A stretch of 64,000 nt of DNA, taken from NCBI RefSeq assembly GCF_001888165.1, contig NZ_CP015455.1, positions 2,412,001 through 2,476,000 on the forward strand, in the 5' to 3' direction. The stretch's first letter is position 1, and every line of letters starts with the position of its first letter. This DNA comes from Syntrophotalea acetylenica (GTDB lineage: Bacteria; Desulfobacterota; Desulfuromonadia; Desulfuromonadales; Syntrophotaleaceae). Of the stretch, positions 7,306 to 15,598 are shown piece after piece. The position numbers and the translations under genes are program-made. The notes beneath the pieces were generated by a model, which was given only the letters and a program-made list of their open reading frames with translations, had not been told where the DNA came from and searched no databases.

Positions 7306-7350
7306 ATGTTGAGACAGTGCAAACGTTGCAAGACAGGTATGAATCCTTAA
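7306..7350 (+). CDS. 14-codon open frame with a strong ribosome site
   Basis: ATG 7306 to TAA 7350 encodes MLRQCKRCKTGMNP, preceded by GGAGGAAGTAAC, a strong ribosome binding site. The stop lies 16 nt before the ferritin-like gene. The CxxC suggests a relict rubredoxin-type knuckle or simply a leader peptide coupling translation to the next gene. No family can be assigned. Confidence 0.35.
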   Translation: MLRQCKRCKTGMNP

Positions 7351-7366
7351 CCGAAAGGCAAAGCCA

Positions 7367-7858
7367 ATGGACATCCTCAAAGTCTATCAGTATGCCCTGC
7401 AGCGTGAACATGAGGGCAAGCGTTTTTTTGAGCAGAATGCAGACCGGCTGGGTCATGCTGCAGCCGTTGGTGCATTCAAAAATCTGGCGGCCGAGGAGCA
7501 GAAGCATATCGACTTTATAGAAAATCAGATCGAGGAGATTAAAAAAGGCGGCGCGCCAAGCCTTGAGATGGGCAAAGCACTTGAAAAGGAAGGATTTTTC
7601 TCAGAAAGGGCCGTTACCGAAATCCTTGATCAAACAGTTCTGGAGTCTATGGTTCCGGATTTGCCCGTATTGCGCATGGCTTACCTGATCGAGCGGGATT
7701 TTGCCGAGTTTTATGAACATGCTGCCTCCCAGGCCGAAGGCGATACCAAAAAGGCCTTGAGCATGCTGGCTGAATGGGAGCGGGGCCACGAAAGTCTTTT
7801 TAAGCGCTATCATGACAAGGCTTTTGAGGAATATGCCCAGATGCCTTGGGGCGGCTAA
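7367..7858 (+). CDS. Ferritin-like diiron protein (rubrerythrin-type, no rubredoxin domain)
   Basis: A 163-aa four-helix protein. Diiron ligand motifs are visible as two halves: E16 with EEQKH (ExxH, about residues 43-46), and ERDFAEFYEH with EWERGHE (ExxxH). Family members act in peroxide or oxygen detoxification or in iron handling in anaerobes. There is no C-terminal CxxC rubredoxin domain, so electrons must come from elsewhere. ATG 7367 follows a weak GAAAGGCAAAGCC site. A strong terminator follows at 7889. Confidence 0.8.
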   Translation: MDILKVYQYALQREHEGKRFFEQNADRLGHAAAVGAFKNLAAEEQKHIDFIENQIEEIKKGGAPSLEMGKALEKEGFFSERAVTEILDQTVLESMVPDLPVLRMAYLIERDFAEFYEHAASQAEGDTKKALSMLAEWERGHESLFKRYHDKAFEEYAQMPWGG

Positions 7859-7888
7859 GGCCCGCCCATCACCAAAGGGAATAATTGA

Positions 7889-7924
7889 CGGGGTCCGGCC
7901 TCTTGGCCGGACCCCGTTTTTTGT
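7889..7924 (+). terminator. Strong intrinsic terminator after the ferritin-like gene
   Basis: A 12-bp GC-rich perfect stem (7889-7900 with 7905-7916), TCTT loop and a TTTTTT tail. It also separates this gene from the convergent ABM gene ending at 7954. Confidence 0.9.
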
Positions 7925-7953
7925 TTCGTCCCGGCATCTGCCGCAGCGCGGGG

Positions 7954-8244
7954 TCAGCCGATCTGATTGGCCAGGCGGATCTCCGGCGGTTCGGCACAAA
8001 TTTCGTCAACCATGCCTAAAAGCGACTGCAGGTAAGGCATCTGCAGGTGCTGCTCCAGATCTTCCCTGCTTTTCCAGCTTTCGAGAAACACCAGAACCGC
8101 GGGATTGTCGACATCCTGATGCAGATCGTAAACGATGCAGCCATCTTCGGCACGAGTCGGTTCGATGCGTGCCAGCAGTTCTTTTTTCAGAATTTCTTCC
8201 TTACCAGGCTTGGCAACAAATTTTGCGATAACGGTTAATGCCAT
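7954..8244 (-). CDS. Antibiotic biosynthesis monooxygenase (ABM) domain protein, YgiN-like
   Basis: A 96-aa single-domain protein of the dimeric alpha/beta ABM fold. Recognisable are the N-terminal strand MALTVIAKFVAKPGKEE, the central CIVYDLHQDVDNPAVLVFLE strand pair and the SWKSREDLEQHLQMPYL helix with the conserved His. Relatives include quinol monooxygenase YgiN and stress-linked cofactor-free monooxygenases; the substrate is unknown. ATG 8244 is chosen because AAGGAGAGAATC precedes it; the frame stays open further upstream but that part lacks family similarity. It is monocistronic and convergent with the ferritin gene. Confidence 0.85.
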   Translation of the reverse strand: MALTVIAKFVAKPGKEEILKKELLARIEPTRAEDGCIVYDLHQDVDNPAVLVFLESWKSREDLEQHLQMPYLQSLLGMVDEICAEPPEIRLANQIG

Positions 8245-9048
8245 GATTCTCTCCTTGTCTATGTTGAGGGAACAGATGATTCCGGCTTTAAAGGCCAAGC
8301 CGGTGCGGCAACACGATAAGGACACGCCGGGGCATGATATTTCTTCCTTGCTGGTGTCCATCCGGAAACTCCGGAGAGAGACACTGTCTCCCCTGCTTAT
8401 CGCCTTGATGTGAAGTTTTTTTGGAAAGCATATCACAAACATCGAAACCGACGAGATATTCCCTGTCCCGGCCGCCGGAATATTTCGGCACGTCTTCCAC
8501 GTCCTCCCACTTTTCACGCACATCAAAACCCACACAACATAAAAACAAACAAAGACAAACAAACCTCACCATTTCCTGACCATTCAGAGGACAATCGCAA
8601 CCAATTGTTTTTCTTTTTATTTTAACTTATATTCGGGAAATCCACTCAGAACCTCAGAAAAACATCCCTTCCGAATGGGCATATTTTTTTCATTTTTGGC
8701 AAAAACTTTCACTTGACAACAAAAACAAACATATTTTATCGTAACGCCAGCTGCAACTCGAAAGAAAAATCTCAAACCTTGTTTTTCTGGATGTTGTTAA
8801 ACATGTTAAGAAAGTAGCAAAATTTTCATATCATTATAGATTCGCAAGGCGCTGCCATCAGCACCCGAGATGCACCGAAATTGTTTTAAAATGTTCAACC
8901 CTGTTTGTTTTGTAAATCACAGCCCGACTAGAGCGCTGCTCCCGTTTCCGGATGAAAACCAGCAGGTGCCGCAAAAAACGTGGACAGCTTCAACACCCGG
9001 ACCCCATAGCGGGGGAACATTCGATTTATTTTCTACTGGAGAAACATT
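8245..9048. other. Long non-coding stretch upstream of the EamA gene
   Basis: About 800 nt without a convincing gene. The minus strand has an open frame between 8288 and 8572 with no family similarity. From 8560 the DNA is AT-rich. TTGACA at 8713-8718 is a good -35, but the possible -10 elements (TTTATC/TTATCG) are weak; a transcript from there would have a leader of about 300 nt before ATG 9049. No known riboswitch was recognised in that leader. Confidence 0.35.
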
Positions 9049-10089
9049 ATGGCCAATGGAGTCGCAGCACAAGTGGTTGGAGCGCCTTCCTCATCGAAGG
9101 TCCTCGCGAGAGATCTGAGCAACAAACGAAAGCTGAGCCACGCCAAGGCAGGTTTGCTCTGGGGAGCCTTCGGCGGAATGTCCTGGGGGTTTGCCGGTGT
9201 CGTCATGGGCATTGCCTTTGCGATGGCTCCCTTTACCGGTGGCGCCACGATCTTTACCGGGCCGCTGGTCGGCGCCGCCATGCACGACGGCTTTGCCGGA
9301 ATCTTCCTGACCTTGTCCAATATTTTCACGGGACGTGGCAGTGAAATTTTTCGCACCCTGAAAACCTGGCCGGGAATACTGGTCTGTCTCGCCGCTATCT
9401 TTGGCGGCCCCATCGCCATGGGCGGATACCTGCTCGGCATCGAGTTCGCCGGCGCATCCTATGCGTTGTCGATTACCGCCATGTTCCCAGTGGTGGGAAC
9501 CATCATGGCAGCGGTTTTCCTGAAGGAAAAAATCACCCCGCTGGTCTGGGCGGGCATTGCGCTTTCGGTTGTCGGCGCCCTTATCGTCGGCTGGACCCCT
9601 CCTGAAGGCGGCAGCATGCCCCACTTCTATCTCGGCATCGGCTGTGCGCTTCTGGCATGTTTCGGCTGGGGCATCGAGGGCGTGCTCTCCACCTTCGGCA
9701 TGGATATGGTCGATCCGGACATCGCCATCAGCATCCGTGAATCGGTGTCCTGTATCGTATCGATCGTCGGCGTGCTGCCATTTGTCGCCGGATGGGCGCT
9801 GCTCGGCGAGTCCCTCGGCACGTTCAACAGCCTGTGGATTCTGGCCTGCGCCGGCGTCATCGGCGGCATTTCCTACCTGGCCTGGTACAAGAGCCTCAAC
9901 ATGACCGGCGTCGGCCGCGCCATGGCCCTCAATATCACCTATGTCATCTGGGGGATTGTCTTCGGCTATTTCATGACCGACCTGCAATTGACCACCAACC
10001 TCGTGGTTGGCGGCCTGATCATCACCATCGGTGGTGTGCTGGTTGTGGCCAACCCCAAAGAACTTCTCAATCTGCGCCAGGGAGCATAA
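9049..10089 (+). CDS. EamA/DMT-superfamily transporter
   Basis: A 346-aa integral membrane protein with about ten hydrophobic segments arranged as two EamA repeats. Typical features are the glycine-rich start of the first repeat (GLLWGAFGGMSWGFAGVVMG), MFPVVGTIMAAVFLKEKITPLVWAGIA at the end of repeat one, and a second repeat ending in GLIITIGGVLVVANP. Family members export metabolites such as amino acids; the substrate cannot be told. A GGAGAAACATT ribosome site precedes ATG 9049. It is followed after 3 nt by a small winged-helix gene, so the two form an operon. Confidence 0.85.
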   Translation: MANGVAAQVVGAPSSSKVLARDLSNKRKLSHAKAGLLWGAFGGMSWGFAGVVMGIAFAMAPFTGGATIFTGPLVGAAMHDGFAGIFLTLSNIFTGRGSEIFRTLKTWPGILVCLAAIFGGPIAMGGYLLGIEFAGASYALSITAMFPVVGTIMAAVFLKEKITPLVWAGIALSVVGALIVGWTPPEGGSMPHFYLGIGCALLACFGWGIEGVLSTFGMDMVDPDIAISIRESVSCIVSIVGVLPFVAGWALLGESLGTFNSLWILACAGVIGGISYLAWYKSLNMTGVGRAMALNITYVIWGIVFGYFMTDLQLTTNLVVGGLIITIGGVLVVANPKELLNLRQGA

Positions 10090-10092
10090 ATC

Positions 10093-10374
10093 ATGGCTAT
10101 CAAACTACCACTGCGGTTTCGCCTGCTGCATCTGATGTCCACCAGGAACCAGGCAAATGTGCACGATCTTATGAAGGAACTGAAGGCCGAGTACGGCAAC
10201 GAAGGCCAGTTCAGCGTAAAAAGTTTCGAAAAACATCTGACCTCCATGCGTGCTTCCGGGCTCATCCAGGAAATCGACGTCGACATCGATGCCCAGGGCA
10301 AGCTGCTGGAGACCTTCACCATCACCGATTTTGGGCGGGGCAGACTGAAATATCTTCCGGCGTCCTGGAAATAA
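10093..10374 (+). CDS. Small winged-helix-like protein
   Basis: A 93-aa basic protein with helix-rich sequence and the end FTITDFGRGRLKYLPASWK, recalling the wing and last helix of PadR- or MarR-like DNA-binding proteins. It begins 3 nt after the transporter gene. Its tight link suggests it senses a related ligand or regulates the operon. The exact family is not recognised. Confidence 0.55.
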   Translation: MAIKLPLRFRLLHLMSTRNQANVHDLMKELKAEYGNEGQFSVKSFEKHLTSMRASGLIQEIDVDIDAQGKLLETFTITDFGRGRLKYLPASWK

Positions 10375-10532
10375 CCATACACCCATGCAATGCGGCCTGG
10401 CAGTGATTCGCATGTCCTCCCCATGCAACCCACTTAAGCCTGAATCTTCCGAAGTCCTCTCCCGGAAGATCAGACGCAATGATGGAACCCCTCCCTGCCG
10501 GGCCGCAATTTTTCAGTATTAAGACAAACTTC

Positions 10533-10570
10533 AACGGGGCGACCCCTGCAGCAGGATCGCCCCGTTGGTT
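10533..10570 (+). terminator. Hairpin terminator after the EamA operon
   Basis: A 10-bp perfect stem (10533-10542 with 10557-10566) followed by GGTTT. The loop is 14 nt and the T-tract is poor, so termination may be moderate. The rest of the 10375-10709 gap holds nothing recognised. Confidence 0.6.
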
Positions 10571-10709
10571 TATAAGAATCATGCCACGCCTGGGCGGCAG
10601 CCCCTTTTTAATCCTGCACTATCGATTTTTTCCCCAGCACGGCCTGGGCCGCCTCTTTCACGCTGCCCGTTTCCCCAATAAATACGGCAAAAACATGGCA
10701 ATTCATGGC

Positions 10710-11921
10710 TCAATCGCACATCGCCCCGGCAAGATGATAATCTTCATCCGCCAGGCACACCTGGTTGCGACCACTGTTTTTAGCTGCATATAATGCCTCA
10801 TCCGCCTGGCGGACCAGATCCTCCATGGTCTTTGACGAGCCTCCAGTCAGAGCCGCAATACCGACGCTGATGCTCAGGGCGATCTGCTCGCTACCAACCG
10901 GGATCCGGGCACATCTGATTTTTTCCATAAGCCGCAAGGCAACCTTTTCCGCGACGTTTCGATCACTATCGGGCAGCAGCACCGCAAACTCCTCACCTCC
11001 ATATCTGCAGGCGGCATCCCCGGGCCGCACCGAATCCTGGAGAATGACCGCAACCAGTGCAAGAACCTTATCTCCGGCGACATGGCCGAAGCGGTCGTTG
11101 ACCTCCTTGAAGTAATCAATGTCGATCAACATAAGGCTTAGCGGGGTTTGGGTCCTGACTGATTTTCCCAACTCGACCTGCAATACGGAAAAAAAGTGGC
11201 GCCGATTTGCCAGTCCGGTAAGCGGGTCCAAAAGGGACAGCTTTTCAGCTTTTTCACGCTGAAGGTCGACTTCACATAAAGCCTGATATAAACGATCAGA
11301 TTGATCCTGTATGGTAATCTTTTGCAAAAATTCTTTTCTCTGAAAAAGTTCTATTGAATAACAGGCAAACATGGCGCCAATATTAAAAAAGAAAAAAATA
11401 AAAACATTATTTAGAAATATTGAACTTGGAGTTTCCGTAAAACACATTGCAACAATGCAATACGAAAAAAAGGTACCCCATGAAAGGACATTCGAAATAA
11501 TCTGTCTTGGTTCAAAGACATAGAAAAACAAACAGCATAATAGGAGGCCACCATAATAAAGGTGACTTCCAGGAGGATTCGCTATTGAAATCATCACCAG
11601 AATTCCACCACTGGCAGCGAAACCATTAAAGACTTCAATAGAAGTTCTATATTTTTTATATAATGGCTTTCCCAACATAAAATAGGAAACCAAAAGCAAG
11701 GGGCATACAATCAAAAATCTTATAAAGGCACATATAAATATTACATTTTTCAGCAAAAACACATCGAGTACGAAAAATACTGCGTATAAAAAAGATCCGG
11801 ACAAATAAATTAATCTTGGAACAAATAGATTATCCGTAATCTTTTGATTCTGGAACTGCTTCTCAAGATCCGGATCAGAAAACTTCAGTGTTGTTCCCAT
11901 CGAACAATCTTCAGCGTACAC
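10710..11921 (-). CDS. Membrane-bound GGDEF diguanylate cyclase
   Basis: A 403-aa protein with five to six membrane segments in residues about 35-195, a linker helix, then a GGDEF domain (about 225-385). The active-site motif is RYGGEEFAVLLP, so catalysis of 2 GTP to cyclic-di-GMP is likely. DPLTGLANRRHF and IDIDYFKEVNDRFGH are typical. No known sensor domain was identified in the membrane part. GTG 11921 is preferred because GGAGGAGGGGA precedes it at good spacing; ATG 11900 lies too far from that site. The membrane-coding half is more AT-rich than its neighbours. Confidence 0.88.
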   Translation of the reverse strand: MYAEDCSMGTTLKFSDPDLEKQFQNQKITDNLFVPRLIYLSGSFLYAVFFVLDVFLLKNVIFICAFIRFLIVCPLLLVSYFMLGKPLYKKYRTSIEVFNGFAASGGILVMISIANPPGSHLYYGGLLLCCLFFYVFEPRQIISNVLSWGTFFSYCIVAMCFTETPSSIFLNNVFIFFFFNIGAMFACYSIELFQRKEFLQKITIQDQSDRLYQALCEVDLQREKAEKLSLLDPLTGLANRRHFFSVLQVELGKSVRTQTPLSLMLIDIDYFKEVNDRFGHVAGDKVLALVAVILQDSVRPGDAACRYGGEEFAVLLPDSDRNVAEKVALRLMEKIRCARIPVGSEQIALSISVGIAALTGGSSKTMEDLVRQADEALYAAKNSGRNQVCLADEDYHLAGAMCD

Positions 11922-12066
11922 TCCCCTCCTCCTCCAGGCGAATAAGCCGCGGCCCTATCCGCCCGCATTGCAGGCAGAGCCGATATTTCATCGCGCATGG
12001 CCTGCTGACACTGGGCAACAAAGAAACAACACAAAGACACCAACTGCCATTTTGGTCTGCCCCGAT

Positions 12067-12100
12067 AAAAGAAAGAGGCCCCAACCGGCGGCCTCTTTCT
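12067..12100 (-). terminator. Terminator of fba
   Basis: On the minus strand an 11-bp perfect stem (12100-12090 with 12080-12070) is followed by TTTT. It lies 44 nt downstream of the fba stop. Confidence 0.8.
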
Positions 12101-12143
12101 GGTGACATCCCAATTTTTCCGGCTCGGCCCCTGCCTGTCGTGG

Positions 12144-13124
12144 TCAAACCCGACCGGCACTGCCAAGCACATTTCTGTTTTTATGAGTGATCAGATCGAT
12201 CAGCTCCTGACGCCCGGCGCCAAGGTACTTGCGAGGATCGAATTCCCGGGGATTGTTCGCCAGGTATTCCCTTACCTTGGCCGTCATGGCAAGGCGGCCG
12301 TCGGAATCGATGTTGATTTTGCATACGGCGCTGGCCGCGGCCTTGCGCAGCTGTTCTTCTGAAACGCCGATGGCTCCTTCGAGGTTTCCGCCATATCGAT
12401 TGATAAGTTCAATATAGGCGGGCACCACGCTCGATGCCCCGTGAAGCACGATGGGAAAACCCGGGATGCGCTTTTCAACCTCCGAAAGGATATCGAACCT
12501 CAGCGGTGGCGGCTGCTCACCGGGCCGAACCTTGAATTTGTAGGCTCCGTGACTGGTACCGATGGATATCGCAAGGGAGTCGACACCGGTTTTACCGACA
12601 AAATCCTCGACTTCCTCAGGCTTGGTGTAGGTCGAATGCTCGGCCGACACTTCGTCTTCGATACCCGCAAGCACCCCCAATTCCCCCTCCACCGTTACAT
12701 CATGGGCATGCGCGTACTCAACGACCTTGCGTGTCAGAGCGATATTTTCATCGTAGGCAAGATGGGAGCCGTCGATCATTACCGAGGAGAAACCGGACTC
12801 GATGCAGGACTGGCACAACTCGAAGGAGTCGCCGTGGTCCAGATGCAGGCAGATGGGAATCTCGGAACCCATCTCGCGAGCCATGCGAACGGCACCCATG
12901 GCCATATAGCGCAGCATGGTCTCGTTGGCATAGTTTCGAGCGCCCTTACTGACCTGAACGATGACCGGCGAGCCGGTCTGGGCGCAGGCCTGGATAATCG
13001 CCTGCAGCTGCTCGAGGTTGTTGAAATTGTAGGCGGGGATGGCATATCCGCCGGCCATTGCCTTGCGGAACATATCGCGCGTATTGACCAGTCCCAGCTC
13101 CCGATAAAAGGTTTTGTCCACCAT
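12144..13124 (-). CDS. fba: Class II fructose-1,6-bisphosphate aldolase
   Basis: A 326-aa enzyme that reversibly splits fructose-1,6-bisphosphate to dihydroxyacetone phosphate and glyceraldehyde-3-phosphate. Class II signs are LHLDHGDSFELCQSCIESGF with the zinc and catalytic Asp/His region (about residues 80-100), GVLAGIEDEV with the metal-binding Glu, SIGTSHGAYK and the phosphate-binding IVLHGASSV. ATG 13124 follows GGGAGGTGCGGGGA, a strong ribosome site; the longer open frame to 13181 is unlikely. It is divergent from gap, and together they cover consecutive steps of glycolysis/gluconeogenesis. Confidence 0.95.
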   Translation of the reverse strand: MVDKTFYRELGLVNTRDMFRKAMAGGYAIPAYNFNNLEQLQAIIQACAQTGSPVIVQVSKGARNYANETMLRYMAMGAVRMAREMGSEIPICLHLDHGDSFELCQSCIESGFSSVMIDGSHLAYDENIALTRKVVEYAHAHDVTVEGELGVLAGIEDEVSAEHSTYTKPEEVEDFVGKTGVDSLAISIGTSHGAYKFKVRPGEQPPPLRFDILSEVEKRIPGFPIVLHGASSVVPAYIELINRYGGNLEGAIGVSEEQLRKAAASAVCKINIDSDGRLAMTAKVREYLANNPREFDPRKYLGAGRQELIDLITHKNRNVLGSAGRV

Positions 13125-13536
13125 TCCCCGCACCTCCCCTTCGGTTCGCAAAAGACACCTGCCTGTTGGCCGGGCACGCATGTGTCCCTGCCCAGGAGCA
13201 CGGCATCCAGATTGAGTAAAAAGTACCAGAAACTATCAACAATTGATTGAAAAGGCAAGACAGTTGGTTTAGAATAAAAAAGTTTAAAAAAGAATGAGAA
13301 ACCACCCCGGACAGGGACTGTTTGCCCATAACGCCGATGCAATCTGGTGCATCGCCTCCCTGCCCCCGCCTGCCGGGCAACCCTAATGCATATTAATATC
13401 AGATACGGATGCGAAGTCCAGCCCAAAGTGCCCCGCGCGGCACAAAACCATTGAAATGCCTCTCCTGTTTTTATAGGATGATGGCCGTTTTTTCAACCGC
13501 AGGCCCGATATTCCCATCGGGCTCCAGAAGGGAGCG
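13125..13536. promoter_or_regulatory. Divergent fba/gap promoter region
   Basis: About 410 nt between the two glycolytic genes. A palindrome ATCAA-CAA-TTGAT at 13235-13247 could be an operator; a weak minus-strand promoter (TTGCCT, 17 nt, TAGTTT) overlaps it. Nothing else was recognised. Confidence 0.3.
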
Positions 13537-14982
13537 ATGAGCATGCAAAAGCAGGAAAAGTACCTGAATGACTGGATCAGGCAAGATGAAGCCGCAGAGG
13601 CCATGCTTCCCCTGATCGGCCACCTCTACCGCGACCGTGGCGTCAACATCAACGTCTACGGTCAGTCGCTGGTCAACAAAACGGTCATCGATGTTTTGAA
13701 CGCCCACGGTTTTGCCCAACAGGTACTCGGAAGCGAACTTTCGATCCTTGATACGTATCCCGTCCTGCAGGCCATGAGCAAGCTCGACCTGTCCCCGTCC
13801 CGCATCGACATCGGGAAACTGTCGGTTCAGTTCCGGGAGCAGAAGGATAAATTGTCCTTAGAGCAATTTGTTGCGGACAAACTCACGGCGGTCAACAATG
13901 GCAGAGGCTCCCTGCTGAACGAACCCCGCGACGTGGTGCTTTACGGCTTCGGTCGCATCGGCCGCCTGCTGGCCCGCGTGCTGGTGGAAAAAACCGGAGG
14001 AGGCGACAAGTTGCGGCTGCGCGCCATCGTGGTCCGCAAAGGCACCGACAACGACCTGATGAAACGTGCCAGTCTGCTGGAAAGAGATTCGGTGCACGGT
14101 CCCTTTCATGGCGTATTGAGCTTCGACGAAGAGGAAAACGCCATCATCGCCAACGGCAACATGATCCGTCTGATCTATGCCAATGCACCGGAAGACATCG
14201 ATTACACCGCTTACGGCATCCGAGATGCCATCGTTATCGACAATACCGGCCTCTGGCGGGACCGGGAGGGACTCGGACGGCACCTCAAGGCCAAAGGCGT
14301 ATCGAAGGTCATCCTGACCGCCCCCGGCAAAGGCGACATCCCCAACATCGTTTTCGGAATCAACAACGAACTGGCCACGCCCAACGAAAATATTTTTTCG
14401 GCTGCCAGTTGCACCACCAACGCCGTGGTGCCGGTGCTCAAGGCCGTCAACGACCGTTTCGGCATCGTCAACGGACATCTGGAAACCTGCCATTCCTACA
14501 CCAACGACCAGAACCTTATCGACAACTACCACAAAAAGAGCCGCCGCGGCCGAGCCGCCGCCCTCAATATGGTCATTACCGAAACCGGAGCGGCCAAGGC
14601 ATCCGCCAAGGCCCTGCCCGAACTCGCCGGAAAACTCACCGGCAACGCCATTCGCGTGCCGGTAGCCAACGTATCCCTGGCGGTTCTGAACCTGTCCCTT
14701 AGCAAGACAACCTCCGTCGAAGAATTGAACGACTATCTGCGCGACATCGCTCTGCACTCCGATTTGCAGAATCAGATCGCCTTCGTCAATTCACCGGAGC
14801 TGGTCTCCAGCGATTTCATCGGTTCCCGTCATGCCGGGGTGGTTGACTCCCTGGCCACCATTGTCAACGGAGACCGTTGCGTACTGTACGTGTGGTACGA
14901 CAACGAATTCGGCTACACCTGTCAGGTCGTTCGCCTGCTGCAGAAAATCGCCGGAATCGAACTGCCGATCATGCCGAACTGA
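13537..14982 (+). CDS. gap: Glyceraldehyde-3-phosphate dehydrogenase, long form
   Basis: A 481-aa GAPDH, about 140 residues longer than the standard 330-340-aa enzyme because of an N-terminal helical extension (residues about 1-125). The NAD-binding GFGRIGRLLARVL begins near residue 132, the catalytic cysteine is in SAASCTTNAVVP, the histidine in ETCHSYTNDQNL, and the C-terminus carries YDNEFGYTCQVVRL. I recall this long form from several proteobacterial groups. It oxidises glyceraldehyde-3-phosphate to 1,3-bisphosphoglycerate. AAGGGAGCG precedes ATG 13537. A terminator follows at 15009. Confidence 0.93.
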   Translation: MSMQKQEKYLNDWIRQDEAAEAMLPLIGHLYRDRGVNINVYGQSLVNKTVIDVLNAHGFAQQVLGSELSILDTYPVLQAMSKLDLSPSRIDIGKLSVQFREQKDKLSLEQFVADKLTAVNNGRGSLLNEPRDVVLYGFGRIGRLLARVLVEKTGGGDKLRLRAIVVRKGTDNDLMKRASLLERDSVHGPFHGVLSFDEEENAIIANGNMIRLIYANAPEDIDYTAYGIRDAIVIDNTGLWRDREGLGRHLKAKGVSKVILTAPGKGDIPNIVFGINNELATPNENIFSAASCTTNAVVPVLKAVNDRFGIVNGHLETCHSYTNDQNLIDNYHKKSRRGRAAALNMVITETGAAKASAKALPELAGKLTGNAIRVPVANVSLAVLNLSLSKTTSVEELNDYLRDIALHSDLQNQIAFVNSPELVSSDFIGSRHAGVVDSLATIVNGDRCVLYVWYDNEFGYTCQVVRLLQKIAGIELPIMPN

Positions 14983-15008
14983 TTTTCAGCAGTCTGCCTG
15001 ACAAAAAC

Positions 15009-15044
15009 GCCGGCACCTCCGCCATCAGGAGGGTCGGCTTTTTA
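15009..15044 (+). terminator. Terminator of gap
   Basis: Imperfect stem of about 11 bp (15009-15020 with 15028-15038) followed by TTTTTA. Confidence 0.8.
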
Positions 15045-15117
15045 TCGCGCGGACCAGCAGGGAATACCTGCCAAAACCCGGCCGCCGTAAAAAACCACTG
15101 AATGCCGCGCACAACGC

Positions 15118-15152
15118 AAAAAGGGACGATTCATAAAGAATCGTCCCTTTTT
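15118..15152 (-). terminator. Bidirectional terminator downstream of rpsU
   Basis: A perfect 15-bp stem (15118-15132 with 15138-15152) flanked by A5 and T5 runs, with a 5-nt loop. It lies 28 nt past the rpsU stop and can also act on the plus strand as a second barrier after gap. Confidence 0.9.
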
Positions 15153-15179
15153 GTATCATAACCCTATAGCTGCGAGGCA

Positions 15180-15374
15180 TCAGGCTTTTTTCATCAGGCG
15201 CATTTTTTTGCGCAGACGCCGCTGTGCTTCTTTTTCCTTACGCTTGCGCTTGACGCTGGGTTTTTCGTAAAATTTGCGTTGCTTCATTTCACGAAACAAA
15301 CCTTCCTGCTGCAACTTGCGCTTCAGCACACGGATAGCCTTTTCGACATTGTTGTCGACGACTTGAATTTCCAC
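15180..15374 (-). CDS. rpsU: 30S ribosomal protein S21
   Basis: A 64-aa very basic protein. The sequence VEIQVVDNNVEKAIRVLKRK and the tail RKKMRLMKKA are typical S21. GTG 15374 is the start that gives the standard N-terminus and length; AAGG lies about 5 nt upstream. The frame is open to 15434, but that point coincides with the predicted transcription start, so the extra 20 residues are unlikely. Its own promoter lies at 15443-15471. Confidence 0.93.
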   Translation of the reverse strand: MEIQVVDNNVEKAIRVLKRKLQQEGLFREMKQRKFYEKPSVKRKRKEKEAQRRLRKKMRLMKKA

Positions 15375-15442
15375 GTAACCTTCACCTCGCTTTCCTTCAA
15401 TCAAGTTGTGCTGACCGGCACCGCCGGACGACACGAAGGGGG

Positions 15443-15471
15443 ATTATAGTGTCTACGTTGTTTCAATGCAA
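15443..15471 (-). promoter_or_regulatory. Sigma-70 promoter of rpsU
   Basis: Minus strand TTGCAT (15471-15466), 17-nt spacer, TATAAT (15448-15443). The predicted start near 15436 leaves a leader of about 60 nt before the GTG. Confidence 0.7.
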
Positions 15472-15598
15472 GGAAAATATATGTACCAGACAGTGGATAA
15501 GCAACCTCTGTCGACAATGCGCCAACAGCCACGAGCCAGCAGATTCCTGAAAAAGAATCAGCTTGCGGAAGCGGCAGACGTGGATTTTCAGAACCCTG

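Noticed and set aside
8330-8410. GC-rich hairpin-forming stretch that might be a riboswitch
   Set aside because: Compared by eye with common riboswitch cores (SAM, c-di-GMP, glycine, Mn); none fits.
8288-8572. Minus-strand open frame upstream of the ABM gene
   Set aside because: No family similarity and unusual composition; the good ribosome site belongs to the ABM start at 8244.
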